DNA from: Actinoallomurus sp963799975
GTDB taxonomy: Bacteria; Actinomycetota; Actinomycetes; Streptosporangiales; Streptosporangiaceae
DNA length: 64,000 bases
NCBI GenBank assembly: GCA_963799975.1
Contig: CAWCZF010000006.1
Coordinates: 868,001-932,000, forward strand
Direction: 5' to 3'
Shown: positions 56,201-64,000 of the stretch, piece after piece
How positions within the stretch are numbered: the stretch's first letter is position 1
How the letters are laid out: each line of letters begins with the position of its first letter
Notes under the pieces: model-generated
Told to the model about the DNA's origin: nothing
What the model saw: the letters and a program-made list of their open reading frames with translations, nothing else
Databases searched by the model: none
Position numbers and translations under genes: made by a program

Positions 56201-59200
56201 CTCGACGCGGGATCACAGATCGTCGGAGCCGACGCCGGGTTGGCCGTGGCGCAAGTCGGCGACGGCGCGGCCAAGAACGGACCCGTGGCATTGGTACCGC
56301 GCTGGCGCGGCGCCACACCGGGACGCGCACTGTCCTTCGACGGCAAGACGCAGTGCCTGCACTCCGGCGGCCTGCCCGACAAGAAGGTGGAGCAGGTGGG
56401 GACGCCCGGAGACCTGACGGTCGAGGCGTGGGCGAAGCCGGGACCCCTGTCGGGCCTGTCCCGGATCGTGTGCGCCGGTGCCACCGGCTCCCGCTACAGC
56501 CTGGGCCTGCAGGGCGGCGGGTCCATTGCGGTCAATTCCTGCAAGATCGTGGCCGAGGTCAACGGCCAGTTCGTCCGCAGCACCCAGGACCACCCGGTCA
56601 GCGAATGGACCCACCTGGCGATGTCGTTCCAGCAGTCCTGGGGCCTGCGGTTCGGCGGGGAGGTCTACCTGGACTGCGGCGGGCCCGAGGGCCTCGACCT
56701 GGTCGACGACCTCACCATCGAGGTCGGCGTCAAGCTCGACCGCATCGGCGCCGTCCAGGGGCTGGTGAGCAAAGGGGTGATCGGTGCCGCCACGCCGGGC
56801 GCCGTCCCGTACTCCCTCTATGTCGAAGCCGACGGGCAGCTCGCCTTCACCTGCGAGACGGGATCGGGGGAACAGGGCCGGCAGACGTTCCTGTCGGGCG
56901 TCAAGCTCCAGGCAGGGGTGTTCACCAAGGTCGCGGTGACCCGCAAGAGCGGCATGTCCGTCGGCCGATCCTTCATCGGGATCCTTTTCTACGTCGACGG
57001 CAAACGCGAACGCGGTGGGAAACTCTTCACCGGCGACGCGGGGAACGACGATCCCTTCGCCTCGGTGCCACCGCCGTACCACCTGTTCAACGGTGCCAAG
57101 CCGGTGGGCAACGACGCGGCCGTCGAAGTGGGCCGCCATCGCGTCGGCGCCACCTCCTACGGGCTGGACGGGACGCTGTCGGAGGTGCGAATCTGGCGGG
57201 TCGCCCGCGACGCCGACCAGATCGGCGCGGCCGTCAGCGCGAACGCCAGCGGGCTCGCGGCCTGGTGGACCTTCCCCGAAGCCGCCGGCTCCATCACCGC
57301 CGACGCGTGCGGTTCCTACCCCGCCACACTGCGCGGCGCCGTCCGTGCCCGTACGCCCGACCCGCGCGGCAACCGGTTCGCGCTCTACCGCAACGGCACC
57401 GCGATCGACAGCGAGTACGTCTCCGCGAGCGAGTTGACCGCGGTCACCTCCACCCAGCTCAGCATCGCCACTCGTATGGACGGCAGCGAGCTCAGGGAGT
57501 ACTTCTCCGGGGCGCTGGATGAGATCCGGATCTGGCGGGTCGCCCGCAGCCACGAGCAGATCCTCGACAACCTGTTCAGCCGGATCCGGGGAGAACGCCC
57601 CGATCTCATCGTCTACTATCCCCTCGAAGCCGCCTCCACCGCGCCCCGCGGGACCGTGTACGACTCCGGCCTGGCGGGAGTCGACCTGAAGGCGTCGACC
57701 TCCCCACCGGACGTGGTGCTCTCGACCGCGCCGATCTCCGAGGACACCTCGCTGGTCCGGTCCGCCCTGTCCGGAGTCAAGACCCCCTTCAACATCCTCA
57801 TCGGCGCCACCCCCGCCGCCTCGGAGTACGCCGACGTCCAGCGCCTCACCGGCGGCCAGATCATCGGGGTGATGAAACGCGCCTACACCTACGTACGCGA
57901 CGACCAGTGGGTTCTCACCACCGGATTCAAGATCGGTGACCTGTCCACCACCTGGGTGGGGCAGGCCCAGTTCGACCCCCAGCTCATCGGCTACATCGAA
58001 GGGGCCCCGCCGGTCCCCTCGGAGAACATGACCCCCGAGGGCGGCAGCGACTTCGCCGAGAAGTCATCGGTCACTTTCGTCCAGGCCGACAACGTCGCCA
58101 ACACCCTGGCCTCCAAGAAGAACATCAGCGTCACCATGGCCGCCAAGGCCATGTTCAACTGGGTGATCAACGCCGAGGTCAACACGGTCACCGCCCCACT
58201 CGGGGTCGGGACCGCCCAACCCGCCGCCAAGATCAAGTCCGAACTCGAGCTCACCGCGGAGCTGAAGTACGGCAACGGGTGGGACAACGAGACCCAGGTC
58301 CAGCAGACCTCCGCCACCACCCGTACCAGCGGCGCGACGCTCACCGGCGGCTGGGAGAACTCCGACCCGGCCAAGCAGGCCAACCCCGCCGCGGGGCAGC
58401 GGTGGATCCCGCACAACACCGGATTCGCGATCGTCACCTCCGAGACCGCCGACGTCTACGCCCTGCGGCTGACCCACTCGGGTGCCCTGGTCGCGTACCG
58501 GATGCTCCCCAGCCCGGACATCCCCCGCGACTGGAACATCCTGTCCTTCCCGATCAACCCCCGCTACACCAAGCAGGGCACCCTGGACGGGATCATCGGC
58601 TACGGCAAGACCGGCACCGGCACCGACCTGCAGCCCTTCTGCGACCCCGACTATCCCAAGGCCGCCACCGGACTCGATGGCGGCGGGCGACGCGAGTTCA
58701 GCTACTTCCGGCCCACCGAGGCCTACGCGGTCAAGAAGCGGATCCAGCGAGAGCAACAGCAGCTCCAGGGCTTCTACGACTCGGTGTCCACCGAGACCCA
58801 CACTCCCGACCCCACTCACGGCCAGGCCGCCAAGGTGATCAGCGGGATGATGGGCGGCACCGGAGCGCCCGCCACGGCCGAGGGCGATGCCGCCCGCGGG
58901 CCGGGCCGCGACCAAGTCCGCCTCCCGCCGCAACATCGTCAACACGTACGTGTGGACCGCCGCCGGCGGATTCTTTTCCGAGACCCACGACGGCCTCGAC
59001 CAGGTCACCGAGATCACCGCCGGGAACTACAACGTCAGCGGCGAGGTGTCCTTCAAGGCCCAGTTCAGCTCCGCGGCCTCCGTCGTGGGATTCAAGGGCG
59101 GCTTCGAGGTCAAACTCGGCGGCGGCAGCACCGTCACCCGTACCAAGACCAAGCAGTCCACCCGGACGTACAAACTCGACGTCGTCTGCCAGCCCAGCCG

Positions 59201-60051
59201 CCAGCTGCAGAAGATGAACGGCACCACGCCGGTCTTCGACTCGGCCGGCAAGCCCGTCCTGGTGCCCGGCCGCGTCGACGCCTACCGGTTCATGACCTTC
59301 TACCTCGACACCACCACCGACAACTACGAGGACTTCTACGGCAAGGTCATCGACCCCGAATGGCTCGAGCGCAGCAAGGACTCCGACGCCCAACGGCTGC
59401 GGGACGCCCGCCAAGCCGCCCGCAAACCCCCTTGCTGGCGGATCATGCATCGCGTCACCTACGTCAGCCGCGTGCTGCCCACCACCCCCGCGCCCGACGC
59501 CTCTCCTCTGGAGAAGGCCCTTCGTGCCCAGAACCTCGCCAGCACCCACACCCTGATCACCCGGCTCGAACCCCACCTGCGCGGCGCCACAGGCCACCCT
59601 CGCCGAACTCACCGCCGCCACCAAGACCGCCCTCGCGGCACGTTTCCCCGCACTCACTCCGCACACGGCCGATATCACCGCCGTCCTGGCCGCGTACTAC
59701 CACCTCGTCGGAGCCCCCCAGCCCGTGGTCATGCCGGCGCCGGTCAAACCCGTCAGCACGCTCACCCCCGAATCGTCCACCGCCGGATCGGTCACCGTCG
59801 CCAAGGGAACGCCCCTCACCCTGCGGTACTCCACCCCGCCGGACACCGTCAGCGACAAGAACTGGGTCGGCCTCTATCCCGCCGACAGAACCGCCTACGA
59901 GAACGCTCTCGCCTGGGAGTGGGCCCGTAGCGCCAGCGGCACCGTCACGGTGGCCACCACCGCCCTGACCCCCGGCGCCTACAAAGCCATGTACCTCTAC
60001 AACAACGGCTACACCCCCCTGGCCGGCCCGGTCACCTTCACGGTGACCTGA
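53276..60051 (+). CDS. Giant LamG/jellyroll-repeat protein (two frameshifts)
   Basis: ATG 53276 with AGGGAG about 7 bases upstream; about 2250 residues. Domains: N-terminal beta region ('LVKTYNDKKYVATTTVRHEG'); LamG 1 at ~327-468 ('GFTVEAWIRPTAAGGIIVET', 'FAGDLDEVRVWAKARG'); a coiled-coil-like stretch at ~640-760 ('MSELSAAQTAVSAARDKLEA'); LamG 2-4 at ~1016-1430 ('DLTVEAWAKPGP', 'DLTIEVGVKLDRIG', 'GALDEIRIWRVARSHEQILD'); a Ser/Thr-rich region at ~1590-1860; and a terminal ~90-residue domain ('DKNWVGLYPADRTAYENALA', 'YKAMYLYNNGY') like those of bacterial phosphatases and phospholipases. The frame changes near 58900 and 59585 while the protein continues. No signal peptide. Role unknown; LamG folds bind glycans or proteins. 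Confidence 0.75.
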
Positions 60052-60068
60052 CCTGACCCGACCACGTC

Positions 60069-60103
60069 GTCCTTCCCGGCGGGCCGGCCCTGCCGGGAAG
60101 GAC
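60069..60103 (+). terminator. Strong hairpin terminator of the LamG gene
   Basis: GTCCTTCCCGGC (60069-60080) pairs perfectly over 12 bp with GCCGGGAAGGAC (60092-60103) around an 11-base loop that is itself GC-palindromic. It begins 18 bases after the LamG stop. No T-run, as usual in actinobacteria. Confidence 0.75.
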
Positions 60104-60600
60104 CGGCTCGACGTTCCCAAGTACCCCTTCACCGGGGTATTCGTCACGCTTTCTCACCTCCACCATGTCTGACGCACCCAGGACGCCCAGACGAAAACGA
60201 GGTTGCAGCAAGCACCGGCGCTCACGCCCATGGCCGTAGACCGTGGGCGTGAGCATCGCCCGCCTCCACCGCGAGGCGTGCTTCTTCTACGAAGCCGTGA
60301 GCCGTCTCCTGCGCTCGGCGGGCGATGTCGTCGTTCTCGGTGCCAGCCGTATCCGGCCGGTCCTTTGGGGCCGTACCCGCCCGAACCTCCCAGGCGACGC
60401 CTGCCGGACACAGCGCTACTCCATGACCACGAGGCAGCCGTGCTCGGCAGAACGACGCAGGGCTCCGCTGGCCCTGGTTCGTCATGATCAGTGTCTCTGA
60501 GGGGCCCTGCGGTTTCCGGACAGCCGCGTTGCGCGTGACTTAAGCAGCGACCTGGGGGCTCAGATACTCATCCTCGACCTCTTGAGGCAATGCCATTTAG
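60104..60600 (+). other. Region without a supported gene
   Basis: About 500 bases between the LamG terminator and the IS4 transposase. Overlapping frames on both strands (60222-60485 minus, 60243-60500 plus) have no recognisable domain. AGGCAATGCCATTTAGTTA at about 60585-60604 looks like an IS4-type end, but I found no matching copy beyond the other side of the transposase. Confidence 0.35.
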
Positions 60601-61999
60601 TTATGCCGCTGGGCTGAAGAGATGTATTTCTGGCGGGTCTGGATGTCGCATGCCGTGATCTACTGATTTCTTTACTCGGAAAGAGTTGTGACGCTGGCGT
60701 TTGACGACCCGCGGGTAGGTACGCATACGGCGGCGGGGATTCGGTCGTTCCAGAATCTCGGCCAAGGAATCTGCTACGGCCCGGTCAAGGTGTTTCGGGG
60801 GAAAAATCCGCCGGCCCGGTGATCTGGCGGCGGACGACTCTGAGTGAGCGTATAAATGAGAGCCTGTCGGGGTCGATATCGGCCTGGTCAGCGGCCTCCA
60901 CCATGAGTCTGCGGACGGCATAATGACTGAGCAGGAATCCCCATAGTTCCTGTTCTGCCAGCTCGGGTCCCTTCGATCTCAGGATAGCTCCCGGCCCCTT
61001 TTGATGGGTCTTCACCTCATCGAAGACGAGTTCGATCTCCCACCGCTCATGGTATGCCGCCGCCAATTCCGCCGCAGGTGCCTGCTCCGGATCCAGGATG
61101 GTGGTCACTAGAGTAAAGAGCTCTTCCTCGTCTCCTCGCCCGAGTACCTGGTACTCGAAGACGCGTACATGAAATCCGGGCAGGTCGGTGATCTTAATTG
61201 CGCCTTTGCGCAATCGTTCATAGGCCGCCATCTTGCGCCGCGGATCCGCCGAATATGAGAGGTAAGATCCGTCCGGCAGCCATTCTAGAACCGGAAGATC
61301 ACTGGTCATCTTCGCTCTGAACAGGGCATCAGCGCCACCATCTTTGATTCGTTTCAGATTCTCGTGGCTATACATTCCCTTGTCGGCGATAATCAGCATG
61401 TCATCACCGACTGCATCCGTGGATAGCAAGCGGGCCGCCAGCACGATCTCAGTATCCCGTTGTGCACCGATCTCGGCGGCGACGATCGCATGCGTTCCAC
61501 ATTCAGCAAGTCCCGCGACCAGCGCCTTAGGGAATACTCCCTTTTCGTCCTTCTTTTTCCCGGAGAAGCCGAAGCGGTCGCCATTGGCAGGGCTATCAAA
61601 GACCTCCACATCGAAACCGTCCAGTGCCATGAGCCGCCATCGCCCCAGCCAGGCGCCTTTCGTGGAGCGCAGGGCGCAGGGAACCGCGACGCGCCCGAAC
61701 AGCTCACGCATCACTTCGGCGCCCAGGCGCTGCCGGGCCTGGGTGAGCGCACCTGGCGTCGGAATCGCCCATTCAGATCGCCAGATCCCCAGCCAGCGCA
61801 GCCCTTGGACCAGCTTCCGCATGACCTCTTCGTAGGATTCCCCGTGAAAAATCGTCAGCGTCATCACGAAGTAGACAACCACGCGTGCGGGAAGTTTACG
61901 CAGCCGCTGCTCGCGCCTGCCAGATTCCAGTATGACCTCATCCACTAGCTCGCGCGGAACGCCCGACCACCGCACCCGACCGGGCCCGCACCGAACCAC
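60601..61999 (-). CDS. IS4-family transposase (frameshifted near the C-terminus)
   Basis: Main frame 60785-61999 (404 residues from a GTG) with DDE residues in 'WRLMALDGFDVEVFD', 'GDDMLIIADKGMYSHENLKR' and the IS4 signature 'YHERWEIELVFDEVK' (Y-x2-R-x3-E-x6-K). The N-terminal 'RELVDEVILESGRREQRLRK' is typical, but ~30 residues usual in the family may be missing. At a T5C5 run (minus strand, about 60799-60808) the frame ends early at 'ADFSPETP', while the +1 frame continues as 'RAVADSLAEILERPNPRRRM' and 'RTYPRVVKRQRHNSFRVKK' to 60601, the normal family C-terminus. Either an indel or a frameshift signal. Confidence 0.82.
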
Positions 62000-62410
62000 T
62001 CACCACTCACCATCCCCGTCCGCACAAACCGAAGGCGGCCACCAGCGGAAGCCCGCGGCATCGCACATAAGACGCGCACCACCCAAGATCGGGTTTCACC
62101 ACCACCGTGCATACAACCGATCCACCGGGCGCTCCACCGCCAGCACCACGAAGCGCCGGCGGGCGCCCCTCGTGACGTGACGTGACCCCAGGCGCGCCGT
62201 CCGCGGCGCGCCCGCTTGGAGGCACGCCGCGGCCCCGGCCGGGGTGACACGTCACGTCGGCCGGCGGCCGCGCGGCGAACTTGAGGGGGCGGGCGGGAGC
62301 AGACGAACACGACCTGGTGCGCACCCCGTCTGGTCGCCGCCGAAGGAATGGTCCGCTCGGCAAGAAAACGACGCTCTTCTCAGCAGACGCTCTGACCTGA
62401 GGGCTGGGTT
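62000..62410 (-). other. Region between the IS4 transposase and the HTH/DUF2975 pair
   Basis: About 410 bases with no supported gene. A minus-strand frame (61945-62310) runs through it but its composition (Arg/Gly/Ala) is that of a GC-rich shadow. No terminal inverted repeat of the IS could be identified here. A GC-rich run at 62160-62300 contains many short CGTGACGTGACGTGACC-like direct repeats. Confidence 0.35.
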
Positions 62411-62632
62411 TTATTCTCGGACGGTCAGTAGGTCGGCGGGCTGGCAGTGGAGTGCTTCACATATCCGGGTCAGGGTGGAGAAGCGGATGGCTTTGGCCCT
62501 GCCGTTCTTGAGGATCGACAGGTTGACCACCGTGACGGCGGCCCGGTCAGCCAGTTCGGTGAGAGTCATGCCGCGGTCGATCAGCAGCCGGTCCAGGTGG
62601 ACCTCGACGTGGTGTTCGGTCTCCTGTCCCAT
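62411..62632 (-). CDS. XRE-type helix-turn-helix regulator (YozG-like)
   Basis: 73 residues from the ATG (complement of 62630-62632). The whole protein is one Cro/C1-type domain: 'VHLDRLLIDRGMTLTELADR', 'AAVTVVNLSILKNGRAKAIR' and 'FSTLTRICEALHCQPADLLT'. Such very short regulators usually accompany DUF2975 membrane proteins, and here the DUF2975 stop is only 8 bases upstream. Together they form a two-gene unit in which the regulator probably controls its own operon. Confidence 0.88.
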   Translation of the reverse strand: MGQETEHHVEVHLDRLLIDRGMTLTELADRAAVTVVNLSILKNGRAKAIRFSTLTRICEALHCQPADLLTVRE

Positions 62633-62640
62633 GGCCAGGC

Positions 62641-63258
62641 TCAGACCGTGCCTGCGAGGTCGTCTTGCATCCGTGTGCCAGCATGCAGGATCCTGGCGAC
62701 CACGATCAGTCCCAGGCCGGTGAGGATCGTGCTCATGGGCAAGCCGGGTAGCTGTCTCCACCAGCTTGGCGCGGCGGAGGAGACCATCATGGTGCCGGTG
62801 AGCAGGTTGGTCGCCAGCGTCTGCACGCTGCTCACCGCGATCCCGCCGAGCACCAGCCACCAGCCGAGGAAGCGCACCCGCCTGCCGTTGACGGCGTTGA
62901 ACGGGCCCTTGGCCTTGGCGCCGTTGAGCAACCACCACAGCAGCAGCAGCGCCGCGCCGTAGAACACGACGGTGGGTAGCTCCGTCAGGACGTTCAGCAC
63001 CTGCTGTCCCAGCGTCGCGTGGTTGGTGCACAGGCTGAAGGCGACCGGAGTCACCGCCACGCCCGGCCTGAAGGAGGCAGGCACCTCCGGGGCTCCGTAG
63101 GCGTGGTGATCGGTTCGCACGCAGATGGTCTGCTCGCCGGGACCGTAGAAGTGACCCCAACCGAAAGCGGCCGCGATCACGCTCGCGAGGCAGAGGCTGG
63201 CGCCGAGGCCGACCACCGTGGCGAAGGGCTCGAAGGGACTCCGGGACTTCCTGGGCAT
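62641..63258 (-). CDS. DUF2975-family membrane protein
   Basis: 205 residues. The ATG (complement of 63256-63258) has AGAGGG upstream; a longer in-frame start at 63324 is less likely. Four transmembrane helices ('VVGLGASLCLASVIAAAFGW', 'TVVFYGAALLLLWWLLNGAK', 'FLGWWLVLGGIAVSSVQTLA' and the last at 'ILTGLGLIVVARILHAGTRM') with a ~70-residue extracytoplasmic loop between 1 and 2 are typical of DUF2975. The final 'VARILHAGTRMQDDLAGTV' corresponds to the conserved 'ARVFRRGARLREDLEGLV' end of the family. Function unknown; linked to the downstream HTH regulator. Confidence 0.85.
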   Translation of the reverse strand: MPRKSRSPFEPFATVVGLGASLCLASVIAAAFGWGHFYGPGEQTICVRTDHHAYGAPEVPASFRPGVAVTPVAFSLCTNHATLGQQVLNVLTELPTVVFYGAALLLLWWLLNGAKAKGPFNAVNGRRVRFLGWWLVLGGIAVSSVQTLATNLLTGTMMVSSAAPSWWRQLPGLPMSTILTGLGLIVVARILHAGTRMQDDLAGTV

Positions 63259-63327
63259 GCGGCCCTCTGCTTTCCTGGACTCACGCCCATATCGACAGTC
63301 GTTAACGTCGTTATTCGATACCAACGA

Positions 63328-63522
63328 CTATCGATATGTCAACTCCAAGATTCCCGGACTGATCTCGCGCAGGCCTGGCGGCTCTACCAGGAAGTCGTCC
63401 TCGTCGAAGTAGCGTCGTGCTCGCCGACACGGGCACGCGGCGACGAAACCCCCTGCCGGCCGAAGGCGCGCCCGGCACGTCCACGCCGCGATCAGCTCCT
63501 CTGGCTCCCATTCGCGACTCAT
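63328..63522 (-). CDS. Small ORF with a Tn3-transposase-like N-terminus
   Basis: 64 residues from an ATG (complement of 63520-63522) with GGAAGGGG about 9 bases upstream. The first residues 'MSREWEPEELIAAWT' match the start of the DUF4158 region of actinobacterial Tn3-family transposases, but the rest ('RYFDEDDFLVEPPGLREI') does not continue that family. It may be a transposase start fused to unrelated sequence after a deletion, or a coincidence. Confidence 0.35.
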   Translation of the reverse strand: MSREWEPEELIAAWTCRARLRPAGGFVAACPCRRARRYFDEDDFLVEPPGLREISPGILELTYR

Positions 63523-64000
63523 CCGCCGCCCCTTCCGCTCGACCAGCCCCCCAGAATGAGCAACACGATCGGTCATCGCGGCCCGGCAGGCGATGTCGCC
63601 GAGGAGCCGATCACGTGCCGCCTCCCCGGCGGAGGGCTCGGATGGAACGGGGGGCCGGCACAGCCGACCGAGCACGGCGAGCGCATCGGGGACCCGCACC
63701 AGGCGTAACAGTCCCCATCGGCGGATGAAGGCGAGCCGCCACCCATCGGTACCGTCCTCGGCGTCCGCCCGGCGGGGGAACAACGCCACAGCAGCTCGGC
63801 CGCGTGAGCGGCGTCCTGCGCCACCATTTCGGGCACTGCCTAGTGCAGCTCGGCGGCCTGGTCGAGCCGCACCCGCCCCTGGGTGACCTCGATCGCCTGA
63901 CGCCGGGCGGTAATGCTCGCCTCGGTGCCGAGCCGGTGGGCATCACCTGCGGCGCACAGGCGCCGCATGGCGCGGTACTAGGTGTACTGCCCAGGCAGGT
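63523..64000 (-). other. Coding-like debris at the right edge
   Basis: The minus strand has protein-like segments in changing frames ('IRRWGLLRLVRVPDALAVLG', 'VTQGRVRLDQAAELH', 'VPEMVAQDAAHAAELLWRC') interrupted by stops (TAG at about 63840). I recognise no family. It is probably a decayed gene whose start is outside the window. Confidence 0.3.

Overview
The window comes from a high-GC Gram-positive chromosome, most likely a filamentous actinobacterium of the Streptosporangiales/Thermomonosporaceae kind. This is inferred from very high third-position GC, GTG starts, frequent 4-base stop/start overlaps, a DUF6131 protein, a DGPF-protein/ECF42 sigma pair, a WXG100-like secreted giant protein and actinobacterial IS types. 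I saw no rRNA, tRNA or CRISPR array.

Layout. 0-9.4 kb is ordinary chromosome: the end of a LysR regulator, a Ser-tailed hypothetical protein, a DUF6131 membrane peptide, three overlapping glycosyltransferase genes, a LapA-like membrane protein, a second-type FtsH protease and a STAS anti-sigma antagonist. 9.4-33.1 kb is one co-directional block of nine genes: four tandem S8 (KP-43-like) peptidases without signal peptides, a DUF6603 protein fused to a Kelch propeller, a separate Kelch protein, and three large conserved proteins of unknown function (here A, B and C). Stop/start overlaps and conserved ribosome-binding-site spacers point to one operon. From 18.9 to 31.8 kb the reading frames are broken by dozens of single-base indels although the protein sequence is preserved. 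I could not decide between assembly error and recent decay.

33-42.5 kb is a patchwork: an NmrA remnant, an LppX/LprG-like lipoprotein, a cation efflux protein, an HD-GYP phosphodiesterase, an ATP-grasp maturase remnant, a lower-GC LuxR-type STAND regulator, and a broken ECF vitamin transporter. 42.7-47.1 kb encodes a 1453-residue polymorphic-toxin-like protein: WXG100-like N-terminus, hydrophobic middle, Pro/Ser-rich linker, four ~97-residue repeats and a C-terminal amidoligase (COOH-NH2 ligase) domain. 47.4-52 kb is an MFS efflux / DHFR-like / DGPF / ECF42 sigma block flanked by two decayed, same-orientation copies of one transposase. An ArsR-type repressor operon with a likely leaderless, palindrome-overlapped promoter follows.

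53.3-60.05 kb encodes a giant LamG-repeat protein (about 2250 residues, two frameshifts) ending in a strong hairpin. The right end has an IS4-family transposase, an HTH/DUF2975 regulatory pair and coding-like debris.

The best candidates for undescribed biology are (i) the S8 x4 - DUF6603 - Kelch - A - B - C block, which looks like a multi-component assembly or secretion/processing system with no assigned function, and (ii) the amidoligase-tipped WXG100-like protein. Function statements for A, B, C and the LamG giant are deliberately withheld.
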